This document shows, piece after piece, positions 1 through 7,915 of a stretch of DNA of 64,000 nt. Origin of the DNA: an uncultured Halomonas sp. Lineage in GTDB: Bacteria > Pseudomonadota > Gammaproteobacteria > Pseudomonadales > Halomonadaceae. The DNA lies in contig NZ_CAMPKE010000003.1 of the NCBI RefSeq assembly GCF_946887195.1, positions 124,001 to 188,000 of the forward strand, read 5' to 3'. Each line of letters begins with the position of its first letter. The stretch's first letter is position 1. The notes under the pieces were generated by a model, which was not told the DNA's origin, searched no databases, and worked only from the letters and a program-made list of their open reading frames with translations. Both the position numbers and the translations under genes were made by a program.

Positions 1-1
1 C

Positions 2-298
2 GACAACCTGCCCGGCGATCTGGAACTGCGACCGCTCTCCGTCGAGGAGCATGCCAAGCTTCCCTATTACGCACCGAGCGAACCGCCGCTGTTTCTCGGC
101 CACTACTGGTGCGAGGGCGTGCCGGCGCTGCCGGCACCCAACATCGCCTGCCTCGATTACAGTGCGGTCAAGTTCGGCCGTCTCGTCGCTTACCGCTGGG
201 ATGGCGAGCAGACATTGAATGCCGATAAATTCACCTGGATTCGCGTGCCGCGCGACGAGCGAACTCGAGAAAAGCCTTGGGAAATCGATCTGGATTGA
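2..298 (+). CDS. Metallophosphoesterase-like protein, C-terminal fragment
   Basis: Open from the left edge of the window to a TGA at 296-298, giving the last 98 residues only. The tail contains FLGHYW, then LPAPNIACLDYSAVK and a closing GRLVAYRWDGEQ stretch. This resembles the C-terminal part of calcineurin-like phosphoesterases of the ApaH/PrpE type, where a Gly-His pair supplies a metal ligand and is followed by the 'cleanest' beta strands. The catalytic N-terminal motifs lie outside the window, so substrate cannot be judged. A strong hairpin terminator follows about 100 bases downstream. Confidence 0.55.
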   Translation, partial: DNLPGDLELRPLSVEEHAKLPYYAPSEPPLFLGHYWCEGVPALPAPNIACLDYSAVKFGRLVAYRWDGEQTLNADKFTWIRVPRDERTREKPWEIDLD

Positions 299-397
299 GA
301 TATTTACAATTTGTTACGTAATTTTATTCGGCGGTAGGAAACTTGTGCCGCTGGTTGCCATCAGAGTCTGTGTTCCCTTGAATGATCCCTTGCTCTT

Positions 398-429
398 GTC
401 CGGCGGCCCCCTCCGCCGGACTTTTCTTT
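398..429 (+). terminator. Rho-independent terminator
   Basis: A perfect 9-bp stem (GTCCGGCGG, 398-406, with CCGCCGGAC, 413-421) around a six-base loop is followed directly by TTTTCTTT. It ends transcription of the upstream phosphoesterase-like gene. It lies 72 bases before the rhomboid start, so leader attenuation of that gene is also possible. Confidence 0.8.
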
Positions 430-501
430 GTGCGATGCTTACCGGAAGATCACTTGCTGGGGCGGCTATCCCGGCATTACCGTCGGGATGAGGATTTACC
501 C

Positions 502-1383
502 ATGCATAAAGTGCTGATGCTACCCCACGACGTCGATACGCGAGCGCTGCGCAAGGCGTTATGGGCGCAGCGTATCGGTCATCGCTTCACCGAGGAGGGC
601 GATGCGCAGGTGCTATGGCTCGCCGACCCTCGCCAGCACGACGACATGATGCAAGTGATTGCTCACTGGCAACGTGGCGAGCCGATCCCCGCGACTAACG
701 AAGGCTCCGCCTCGTCGCGGTCGTGGCGCCAGGGACCGCTCGCCGAAGCGCCGGTCGCGGCGGCATTGATCGGCTTGTGTGTGGTGGTATTCGGCCTGAT
801 GGCGATCTTCGGCGATTTGATGATCGCCGCCCTGACCATTACCCCGATCGGCGTGGTCGGTAACAGCCTCAGCATCGGCACGCTTGGCGATACGTTAGCC
901 TCTGGCCAATTGTGGCGGCTGGTATCGCCGGCGTTCCTGCACTTCGGCTGGATGCACCTGATCTTCAACATGCTGTGGTTATGGTATTTCGGTCGCCAGA
1001 TCGAGGCACTGCAGGGCTCGTTGCGGCTGCTGGGCGTGGTGATGCTCAGCGCACTGGTCTCGAACCTGGCCCAGTACGCCACCGGCACGGTGCTGTTCGG
1101 CGGCATGTCCGGCGTCGATTACGCGCTGCTCGGGTATGTCTGGCTGATGGCGCTGCGCGTGCCGAAGAGCGGTTTTTTCGTGCCGCAGATGCTGGTGGTC
1201 TTCATGCTCGGCTGGATGCTGTTCACCATGACCGATCTGGCCGAGCCGGTCGGCTTCGGCAACGTCGCCAACGAAGCGCATTTGGGAGGGCTGTTGGTGG
1301 GTCTGGCGATCGGTTGGATAGCCAGCAGTAGTGCCCGAAAAAAATCCGATACAGCAGGCCCAGAGGAGAGAGACGATGAGTGA
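502..1383 (+). CDS. glpG: Rhomboid family intramembrane serine protease (GlpG-like)
   Basis: 293 residues, using the ATG at 502 where the GlpG-like cytoplasmic N-terminal domain (MHKVLMLPHD) begins; longer upstream reading has no family resemblance. The polytopic core starts near residue 85. Rhomboid hallmarks are visible: HFGWMHLIFNMLWLW in the TM2 region, GMSG with catalytic Ser203, and the partner His260 in NEAHLGG. Established role of the family is cleavage of transmembrane segments within the inner membrane. It sits 72 bases after a terminator and its stop overlaps the start of the next small gene, so the two are probably co-transcribed. Confidence 0.92.
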   Translation: MHKVLMLPHDVDTRALRKALWAQRIGHRFTEEGDAQVLWLADPRQHDDMMQVIAHWQRGEPIPATNEGSASSRSWRQGPLAEAPVAAALIGLCVVVFGLMAIFGDLMIAALTITPIGVVGNSLSIGTLGDTLASGQLWRLVSPAFLHFGWMHLIFNMLWLWYFGRQIEALQGSLRLLGVVMLSALVSNLAQYATGTVLFGGMSGVDYALLGYVWLMALRVPKSGFFVPQMLVVFMLGWMLFTMTDLAEPVGFGNVANEAHLGGLLVGLAIGWIASSSARKKSDTAGPEERDDE

Positions 1384-1636
1384 AATGACGTTTGAGCGCA
1401 TGATCGAGCAGATGACGCCGACGATCTACGAGAGCCTCAAGCAGGCGGTACAGCTGCGCAAATGGCCCGATGGGCGTGTCCTCAGCGTTGCGCAGACCGA
1501 GCTGTGCCTGGAGGCGGTGATGCGCTACGAGATCGAGCACAAGGTGCCCGAGAACCAGCGCGTGGGCTATCTCGAAAGCCCCAACTGCGCCAGTGCCAAG
1601 CGCGATGAAGGAGACCGCATCACGTGGGTGAACTGA
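1376..1636 (+). CDS. DUF1315 (YeaC-like) family protein
   Basis: 86 residues, start ATG 1376 preceded by GAGGAGAG. The sequence MTFERMIEQMTPTIYESLKQAVQLRKWPDG and the later LCLEAVMRYEIEH are typical of the short DUF1315/YeaC family, whose function is unknown. It overlaps the upstream rhomboid stop and the downstream DUF2797 gene, so translation of the three is probably coupled. No membrane segment or signal is apparent; a small cytosolic helical protein is expected. Confidence 0.85.
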   Translation: MSEMTFERMIEQMTPTIYESLKQAVQLRKWPDGRVLSVAQTELCLEAVMRYEIEHKVPENQRVGYLESPNCASAKRDEGDRITWVN

Positions 1637-2463
1637 TCACGCCGCTGCGCGGTTGTCTGAACAAGATGGCCATCGAGCTCGACGCTGGCGGTACCGCCGC
1701 TCGCTATACGCTGCGTGCCGGCGAACACCGGCTCGATCTCAATGCGCGTCTCGGCCAATCGCTGCGCCTGACCCACACGGGGGCGATCGCCTGCGCCCAT
1801 TGCGGGCGCGCCACGCGCAAGAGCTTCGCCCAAGGCTACTGTTACCCCTGCTTCAAACGCCTGGCGCAGTGCGATACCTGCATCGTCAGGCCGGAGGTTT
1901 GCCATTTTCATGCCGGTACCTGTCGTGAGCCCGAGTGGGGCGAGCGTCACTGCTTCCAGCCGCACGTGGTCTATCTGGCCAACTCATCGGGGCTCAAGGT
2001 CGGTATCACCCGCAGGACCCAACTACCCACTCGCTGGCTGGACCAGGGCGCGATCCAGGCGCTGCCGATTCTCGAAGTCGACACCCGCCAGCAGTCGGGC
2101 TTCGTCGAGATGCTGTTCAAGGAATTGGTCGCCGATCGTACCAATTGGCGTGCAATGCTCAAGGGCGAGGTCGCGCCGCTCGACCTGCGTGCCGAGCGCG
2201 ACCGCCTCCTGGCGGCGCTCGCCGGCGGCCTGGGCAACCTGCGCGAACGCTTCGGCAATGATGCGCTGCGCGTGCTAGAGGCCGAGCCGGTGACGCTCGA
2301 TTACCCGGTACTCGAGGCGCCGAGCAAGGTCGTCTCGCTCAATTTCGACAAGACGCCGGAAGTCGCCGGTACCCTGCTCGGGCTCAAGGGTCAGTATCTG
2401 ATGCTCGATAGCGGCGTGATCAACCTGCGCAAGTTCACCGGCTACGAGGTGGCGGTGGAGTAG
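1624..2463 (+). CDS. DUF2797 protein with cysteine-rich domain and GIY-YIG-like segment
   Basis: 279 residues from a GTG start at 1624, overlapping the DUF1315 gene by 13 bases. A cysteine-rich segment spans residues 57-110 (Cys57, 60, 73, 76, 83, 86, 93, 100, 110 and two His), suggesting bound zinc. It is followed at 115-143 by VVYLANSSGLKVGITRR and a downstream Arg and QGA, which looks like the beginning of a GIY-YIG nuclease-type fold (inference). The family has no established function. Its pairing with DUF1315 suggests a shared role, possibly nucleic-acid related. Confidence 0.8.
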   Translation: MGELITPLRGCLNKMAIELDAGGTAARYTLRAGEHRLDLNARLGQSLRLTHTGAIACAHCGRATRKSFAQGYCYPCFKRLAQCDTCIVRPEVCHFHAGTCREPEWGERHCFQPHVVYLANSSGLKVGITRRTQLPTRWLDQGAIQALPILEVDTRQQSGFVEMLFKELVADRTNWRAMLKGEVAPLDLRAERDRLLAALAGGLGNLRERFGNDALRVLEAEPVTLDYPVLEAPSKVVSLNFDKTPEVAGTLLGLKGQYLMLDSGVINLRKFTGYEVAVE

Positions 2464-2507
2464 CGCTCTGCGTGTTATGTTCTAGTTACGACACGGAGGA
2501 GTTGAGC

Positions 2508-3389
2508 ATGAAAACATTCCCGGCAGCGCTACTGGCGCTAGGACTGAGTTGCGGTAGTGCCAGTGCCCAGGCGCAGCAAGAGGTGTTGACCATCGGCAGC
2601 CTCAACTGGGCCGAGAACATCGCCGTCTCCAATATGTGGAAGCTGATTCTCGAGCAGGAGTACGACTACCGGGTGGAGCTGTCGAACGTCGGCAAGAGCG
2701 TGGTCTTCAGTGGCCTCGCCAGCGACGATTTCGATCTCTCGCTGGAGATCTGGCTGCCGGTGACCGACAAGCAGTATCTCGCGCCGCAAAAGGACGATAT
2801 CGTCATCCACGACGGCTGGTACGAGGGCACCGGGCTGGGGCTGGTGGTGCCCAGTTACGTCGAGATCGACACCATTGCCGAGCTCGGCGAGAACGCCGAG
2901 CGCTTCTCGTATCAGGGTCAGCCCACCATCCTCGGTATCGACCCCGGCTCGACGATCGCCGCCAATACCGACGACGTCATCGAGCGCTACGATCTTGGCA
3001 TGCGCCAGCTCAACAGCTCAGGGCCGGCGATGATGGCCGCTCTCGACGATGCCTATCGGCGCGAGGCGCCCATCGTGGTGACGCTATGGAACCCGCACTG
3101 GGCGTTCGCCGATTACGACCTCAAGTACCTCGACGATCCCAAGGGTATCTATGGCGACAGCGAGACCATCTACTGGATGTCGCGCAAGGGCTTCGCCGAG
3201 GACGATCCCTGGCTGACCGCGGTGCTCGACGCCTGGCAGATGGACGACGATAGCCTCGGCGGCCTGATGGCCCGAATCGAGAAGCTCGGCGATCCGGTCG
3301 AAGGAGCCCGTCAGTGGATCGCGGACAACCGCGAACTGGTCGATGAATGGCTGGCGGCCGGCGATGACGCCGTACCCGGCGAGTCGTAG
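2508..3389 (+). CDS. Glycine betaine-type ABC transporter substrate-binding protein (OpuAC family)
   Basis: 293 residues from ATG 2508, with CGGAGGA ten bases upstream. Residues 1-24 form a signal peptide ending in an Ala-Gln-rich site, so the protein is periplasmic. The body follows the OpuAC/ProX pattern: TIGSLNWAEN at the start, SLEIWLP at residues 80-90, and Trp/Tyr residues spread along the chain that could form an aromatic cage for quaternary ammonium compounds. There is no permease or ATPase gene beside it, so it is an orphan receptor that presumably serves a transporter encoded elsewhere. Betaine, carnitine or choline are candidates; the exact ligand is not readable. Confidence 0.85.
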   Translation: MKTFPAALLALGLSCGSASAQAQQEVLTIGSLNWAENIAVSNMWKLILEQEYDYRVELSNVGKSVVFSGLASDDFDLSLEIWLPVTDKQYLAPQKDDIVIHDGWYEGTGLGLVVPSYVEIDTIAELGENAERFSYQGQPTILGIDPGSTIAANTDDVIERYDLGMRQLNSSGPAMMAALDDAYRREAPIVVTLWNPHWAFADYDLKYLDDPKGIYGDSETIYWMSRKGFAEDDPWLTAVLDAWQMDDDSLGGLMARIEKLGDPVEGARQWIADNRELVDEWLAAGDDAVPGES

Positions 3390-3422
3390 GGCGACTGCGC
3401 CGCCATGCCGTCGCCGGCTAGC

Positions 3423-4907
3423 TCAGCCGCGGTGGCGCCGCCGGGCTTCCATGCGCGTCAGGAACACCTCCATTACCTTCGAATACAGGCGCGGCCCCAG
3501 CACGACATCCTCCACCCCGGCGTCGAGGTTGGGGTTGTCGTTGATCTCGATGACCACCACCCGCTCGCCGATCTGCTTGAGATCGACCCCATAAAGGCCA
3601 TCGCCGATCAGCCGCGTGGCCTTGAGCGCGGCCTTGACCACGGCCTTGGGAGCATCCTTGGGGTCGTGGGTGGTAAAGCCGCCGCTGCGGGTCTTGCCAT
3701 GCGAGTGATCGTAGATCTGCCAATGACCGCGCGCCATGTAATAGCGGCTGGCGAACAGCACCTCGCCATCGAGCACGCCGATACGCCAATCGAACTCGGT
3801 GGGTAGCCACTCCTGCAACAGCAGCAGCGCGGACGATTCGAACAGCCGGCTGGCCTCCTGCTTGAGCTGATCGGCGGATTGAATCTTCACCACGCCGCGC
3901 GAGAAGGCGCCATCGGGCACCTTGAGCACCATCGGGAACTGCAACCCCGCGGCCTTTTCGGGCAGCCGTTTGAGGTCGTCGCGATACAGCAGCAATCCTT
4001 CCGGCGCGGGCACACCCTTGGCACCCAGCAATGCATGCAGATAGACCTTGTTGGTACAGCGCAGGATCGAGCGCGGGTCGTCGATCACCACCAGCCCTTC
4101 GTGTTCGGCGCGCCTGGCCATGCGGTAGGTGTGATGGTCGAGACTTGTGGTTTCGCGAATGAACAGCGCATCGAACTCGGCCAGCCGGCTCTCGTCGCGC
4201 TTGGTGATCAGCGAGACATCGATACCCAGCCGGCGGCCGGCGCGAATGAACTGCTTGATCGCGCTCTTGTTGCTCGGCGGCAACGCCTCCTTGGGGTCGA
4301 CCAGTATCGCCAGATCGTAGCGGTAGCGGCGGCGCGCCTTGGGCGTGCGCCAGACCTTGCGCGAATGGCGATTCAGCGCCTGCGCGAACAGATCCTGCTC
4401 CTCGCCATTCAGCGTGCCGAGTGCCAATGGCTTGAGCCGGGCCAGCCGCCACAAGCCCTGGCGGCGCTGGAAACGCGCTTCGAGCAGCGGGCAGGGCAGG
4501 CGCTCGAACAGCCGCCGGGCCAGCTTGCCAAGACCCTCCTCGAGACACTCCCCGAACACCACCCGCAGTGTGAACGCATCGCCCGGTAGTGCGCCGCGCC
4601 GGGTCAACTCATCCATCAACGGCGCCAAGGACTCCAATTGCAGATCGACCAGCGCCTTACGCGAGAGCTGGTTGAGCGTCTCCACCGACGGCAGGACACG
4701 CTGGCCCCGCGCCTGGGCCAGCAGCGAGACATAGTAGCCGGTCTCGAGATAATCGAGACCGCTGCATAAGTTGATCACATGGGTGGCGCTATCCTGGTCG
4801 GCCTGGATCTCTCTGGCCAGGTAGTCGGCGGCGATGATCAGGTCATCGGAAGGGTAGTAGGGGCGCCAATCGGCGGCGCGGTCGACAACGATACGCAATG
4901 GCGACAT
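3423..4907 (-). CDS. RimK-like ATP-grasp ligase with RLAN-type N-terminal domain
   Basis: 494 residues, minus strand, start at 4907. The first ~200 residues match the N-terminal domain that precedes some RimK-like ligases (the RLAN domain, named from memory). The C-terminal half is a RimK-type ATP-grasp: an RCTNKVYLHALL entry helix, FPMVLKVPDGAFSRGVVKI for the ATP lid, LLLQEWLP, and the Mg-binding EINDNPNLDAG at about 454-464. Such enzymes join an amino acid to an acyl group using ATP. A GNAT acetyltransferase is transcribed divergently 200 bases away, a neighbourhood described for amidoligase systems making small peptides or modifying proteins. The substrate is unknown. Confidence 0.85.
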   Translation of the reverse strand: MSPLRIVVDRAADWRPYYPSDDLIIAADYLAREIQADQDSATHVINLCSGLDYLETGYYVSLLAQARGQRVLPSVETLNQLSRKALVDLQLESLAPLMDELTRRGALPGDAFTLRVVFGECLEEGLGKLARRLFERLPCPLLEARFQRRQGLWRLARLKPLALGTLNGEEQDLFAQALNRHSRKVWRTPKARRRYRYDLAILVDPKEALPPSNKSAIKQFIRAGRRLGIDVSLITKRDESRLAEFDALFIRETTSLDHHTYRMARRAEHEGLVVIDDPRSILRCTNKVYLHALLGAKGVPAPEGLLLYRDDLKRLPEKAAGLQFPMVLKVPDGAFSRGVVKIQSADQLKQEASRLFESSALLLLQEWLPTEFDWRIGVLDGEVLFASRYYMARGHWQIYDHSHGKTRSGGFTTHDPKDAPKAVVKAALKATRLIGDGLYGVDLKQIGERVVVIEINDNPNLDAGVEDVVLGPRLYSKVMEVFLTRMEARRRHRG

Positions 4908-5109
4908 GAGTGAGCTTCCTGCCTCGGCAACGATTCACGATGGATCAAGCTTGCTCACTGAGAGCGGAGCCGTCCAGATTGCGGCTAGAATGCGCTTGAC
5001 CGGGGTTCGCTACAATAAGACTTCGAGGTGAAATAATTTCATGGTAAGCGGCGATGACAATCGTCTGATTGAATCCGACAATGCCGCTGCCTATTGCCGG
5101 AAACGAATC

Positions 5110-5598
5110 ATGAATTCGACACTGCCTACAACGCTGCGCCTGGCCCAACCGAGCGATCTCGAAGCCCTATGCGAGCTGGAGCTTGCCTGCTTCGACGGCG
5201 ATCGTTTCAGCCGCCGCCAACTGGCGCATTTGCTGAGCCGCGCCAATGCATCGACGCGTGTCGCGGCGGATACTCGAGGTAAGCTGCTGGGCTACGCGAC
5301 GCTGCTGTTTCGGCGCAACAGTCGCAATGCGCGCTTGTATTCGTTCTGCGTGCATCCCGGGGCGCGCGGTGGCGGTTTGGGGCGGCGTCTGCTCGAAGCC
5401 CTCGAAAGCGAAGCGTACGATCGCGGCATGCATAAGCTGACGCTCGAGGTGCGCGCCGACAATCGCGTGGCCATGGGCCTGTATCGGCGCATGGGCTTTC
5501 TGCCGCAGCGCTGGCTGGACGACTATTACGTCGATGGCTGTGCCGCCTGGCAGATGGAAAAGCCGCTGCCCCCGATCGAACTCAGCGCCGCCGGCTAG
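5110..5598 (+). CDS. GNAT family N-acetyltransferase (RimI-like)
   Basis: 162 residues from ATG 5110, where homology to GNAT enzymes begins ([21 protein letters not shown]); an in-frame ATG at 5041 would add 23 unlikely residues. Motif A for acetyl-CoA binding is [16 protein letters not shown], followed by [13 protein letters not shown] and [12 protein letters not shown], the RimI-type ending. It acetylates an amino group using acetyl-CoA. It is divergent from the ATP-grasp ligase gene, and the two may act on the same product (inference). Confidence 0.87.
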   Translation: MNSTLPTTLRLAQPSDLEALCELELACFDGDRFSRRQLAHLLSRANASTRVAADTRGKLLGYATLLFRRNSRNARLYSFCVHPGARGGGLGRRLLEALESEAYDRGMHKLTLEVRADNRVAMGLYRRMGFLPQRWLDDYYVDGCAAWQMEKPLPPIELSAAG

Positions 5599-5663
5599 CT
5601 GATTGGTCGGGAGCGTATCGTGCTAGCATGCGCGGTCTCGATTGCCATTTTGGAGCCTTCCCC

Positions 5664-6149
5664 ATGCCCTCTTTCGATATCGTTTCGGAACTCGACAAGC
5701 ACGAAGTCACCAACGCGGTGGACCAGGCCAACCGCGAGCTCGCCACGCGGTTCGACTTTCGCGGCGTGACCGCCAGCTTCCACGAGGAGGGCGACAGCGT
5801 GAACATGGAGGCCGACGCCGATTTCCAGTTGCGTCAGATGCTCGACATCCTCCGTGGGCGGCTGATCGCCCGGGGCATCGATGCGGGTTGCCTGGAAGAG
5901 CAGGATGCCGATACCGGCGGCGTCCGTGCGCGCCAGCAGGTGGTGCTGCGCCAGGGCATCGACCAGCCGCTGGCCAAGAAAATCGTCAAGGCGCTCAAGG
6001 ATGCCAAGCTCAAGGTGCAGGCGCAGATTCAGGGCGACAAGGTGCGCGTGACCGGCAAGAAGCGCGACGACCTGCAACAGGCCATCGCGCTATTGAAGGG
6101 CGATAAATCCATCGATATGCCGCTGCAGTTCAATAATTTCCGCGATTGA
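5664..6149 (+). CDS. yajQ: YajQ family nucleotide-binding protein
   Basis: 161 residues from ATG 5664, the standard YajQ start ([11 protein letters not shown]). Family signatures are [21 protein letters not shown] near the N terminus and the closing [15 protein letters not shown]. Members are two-domain ferredoxin-like proteins reported to bind nucleotides (c-di-GMP in some xanthomonads) and RNA; the physiological role here is not known. It is a stand-alone gene, ending five bases from the stop of the convergent dioxygenase gene. Confidence 0.93.
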   Translation: MPSFDIVSELDKHEVTNAVDQANRELATRFDFRGVTASFHEEGDSVNMEADADFQLRQMLDILRGRLIARGIDAGCLEEQDADTGGVRARQQVVLRQGIDQPLAKKIVKALKDAKLKVQAQIQGDKVRVTGKKRDDLQQAIALLKGDKSIDMPLQFNNFRD

Positions 6150-6154
6150 TTGCG

Positions 6155-6949
6155 CTAAGCAGCCAAGACGTTTTCCGTCTCTCCGGCAGCCAGACACAGC
6201 ATGCTCAGGTTGCCGAACATGAAACTCTCGTGCAGCGTGGTCATCGGTGCGCCGTCAAGCGCGCCGATCGCCATCAATAGCGGCAGAAAATGCTCCGGCG
6301 TGGGATGGGCATGGGCCGCCTGCGGGGCCTGGCGTCGCCAGTCGGCCAGTGCGGCCAGATCGCCGCGTTCGGCAACGTCGCGCGCCCAGTCGTGAAAGGC
6401 CCGCGCCCAGGCATCCGGCTCGGCGTCGGCCGGCTTGCGATCGCCCAGGTTGTGGGTGGCCGCGCCGGAGCCGATCAGCCATAGCCCGTTATTCTCGGCA
6501 AATTCCCCCAATCGCGCCGCCAGTTCCAGCCGCTCGCCATCGCCAAGCGCCATCGGCACGCTGACCGGCAGCAGCGGAACGTCGGCCTCGGGCCATAGTA
6601 GCGACAGCGGCGACCAGATGCCGTGATCCAGCACTCGCTCGGCATCGATCGCAACCTCCACGCCGTCGGCACGCAATTCATCGGCAAGCCGCCGAGCCAC
6701 GTCGGGCAGGCCAGGCGCCGGGTAGCGCAGCCGATACAGCGCCTCGGGAAAGCCATGAAAATCGTGCAGCGTCGCCGGATGCTCGGCGCCACCGAGCGTC
6801 AGCGTCGGCGTTTCGAAATGCGCCGAAATCACCAGCGCGCCGCGTGGGCGCGGCAGGCGCTGACCCAGTTCGATGAGAAAGTCGCGCGCCGGATGGTCGG
6901 TGAGTACCAGGCTCGGCGAGCCGTGGGAAATGAACAGTACGTTACTCAT
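6155..6949 (-). CDS. DODA-type/LigB extradiol ring-opening dioxygenase family protein
   Basis: 264 residues using the ATG at 6949 (MSNVLFISHGSPSL), the normal start of this family; the longer reading is non-homologous. LigB-fold metal ligands are recognisable: HGSP near residue 9, VISAHFE near 44, DHGIWSPL in mid-protein, and a late GAATHN. Characterised relatives open catechol or DOPA-type rings with Fe(II) or act on unknown aromatics (E. coli YgiD). It stands alone and convergent to yajQ. Substrate not determinable from sequence. Confidence 0.88.
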   Translation of the reverse strand: MSNVLFISHGSPSLVLTDHPARDFLIELGQRLPRPRGALVISAHFETPTLTLGGAEHPATLHDFHGFPEALYRLRYPAPGLPDVARRLADELRADGVEVAIDAERVLDHGIWSPLSLLWPEADVPLLPVSVPMALGDGERLELAARLGEFAENNGLWLIGSGAATHNLGDRKPADAEPDAWARAFHDWARDVAERGDLAALADWRRQAPQAAHAHPTPEHFLPLLMAIGALDGAPMTTLHESFMFGNLSMLCLAAGETENVLAA

Positions 6950-7168
6950 GTGGCGCCTCCCGTCAGGCGAGCCAATCACTGGCTCATTGACCGAAAGGCT
7001 AACGCATCCACCGTTGGAAACTAGCCGGAGCAACGGCAAAAGACCATTCACCGCTGGGCAACGCTGGTGTGTGTCGGTGCCCATGGATGACGCGGCGATC
7101 AAGGTTGCCTAGTCTTGCCATAGGCGGATCTTATTTCAGTAAACGGCTTGGTTGGGTTGTAATGGAGT

Positions 7169-7316
7169 TAAGAAGCCTCTGAAAAACGTAGGCGAGGCCG
7201 TCACAGCAAGGCAAAAGCAGGTGAAAAAGTGGAGTTTATGTGTGGATAAATGAGCATTTTGAACCTGTTCTTTAACGCCGCTGTGACAACGCAGGTAGTT
7301 TTTCAAAGGTTTCTTA
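7169..7316. mobile_element. MITE-like inverted-repeat element (type 2)
   Basis: About 148 bp bounded by 19-bp terminal inverted repeats: 7169-7187 (TAAGAAGCCTCTGAAAAAC) and the reverse complement of 7298-7316, matching at 17 of 19 positions. The interior is also largely self-complementary (for example TCACAGC near 7200 pairs with GCTGTGA near 7280), so the whole unit can fold into one long hairpin. It encodes no transposase. A TA dinucleotide flanks both ends. It lies directly upstream of the ribosome-binding site of the ybaN-like gene and may influence its expression. Confidence 0.75.
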
Positions 7317-7336
7317 GGGGACAGGGGGGAGGCCCA

Positions 7337-7819
7337 ATGCCAAAACTACGACATGCCATTTACACGAGCCTGGCCGGTGTCAGTTTCGGCTTGGGTGTCG
7401 TGGGCATGTTCGTGCCGCTGATGCCGACGACCTGCTTCATGCTGTTGGCGGTGTGGCTGGCATCGAAGGGCTCGCCGCGTTTCGCGCGCTGGATTCGCCA
7501 GCATCCGCGCTTCGGTCCGCCGCTACTCGCGTGGCAGAACGAACGGGCGATTCCACGCCATGCCAAGCGGTTGGCCATCGTCATGCTGGCAGTATCGGCA
7601 ACGCTCATCGTGCTTGGCACCGATTCCTGGCTGCTGGGTGGCGCGTCGGTCGTCGGCCTCGTATTGCTGGCGTCGTGGATTGCCACGCGCCCCGAGCCAC
7701 GCCGATCGGTGGTCGAGAGCGGCGCGGCTCCGCCGGCTATCGAGCCGCTCGCCGGCGAGCGGCTTTCCTCGCCCTGTCTTTCGACGGAGCGGCTCCCCAC
7801 GGAACGCGTGGGGCGCTGA
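7337..7819 (+). CDS. YbaN family (DUF454) inner-membrane protein
   Basis: 160 residues from ATG 7337, placed by the GGGGGAGG ribosome-binding site seven bases upstream and by homology. DUF454 features are GVVGMFVPLMPTTCFMLLAVWLASKGSPRF near the N terminus and NERAIPRHAKRLAI in the centre. Three to four membrane segments are predicted from the hydrophobic runs at about 9-45 and 80-115. The C-terminal 45 residues are hydrophilic and look lineage-specific. Function of the family is unknown. A MITE-like element ends 20 bases upstream. Confidence 0.85.
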   Translation: MPKLRHAIYTSLAGVSFGLGVVGMFVPLMPTTCFMLLAVWLASKGSPRFARWIRQHPRFGPPLLAWQNERAIPRHAKRLAIVMLAVSATLIVLGTDSWLLGGASVVGLVLLASWIATRPEPRRSVVESGAAPPAIEPLAGERLSSPCLSTERLPTERVGR

Positions 7820-7853
7820 ACGCAAACTGCCTGGCCAAGAGCCGCAGATGACT

Positions 7854-7883
7854 TTGAGACTCCTGCCCCGGGCACCGTACAAT
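7854..7883 (+). promoter_or_regulatory. Candidate sigma-70 promoter of pepN
   Basis: TTGAGA at 7854-7859 and TACAAT at 7878-7883 are separated by 18 bases and lie 33 bases before the pepN start codon. Both hexamers match the consensus at four to five of six positions, and no other good pair is seen in this short gap. Confidence 0.6.
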
Positions 7884-7915
7884 GCTCGGTAATCTTGCAC
7901 AGGAGTTCTCGTTCC

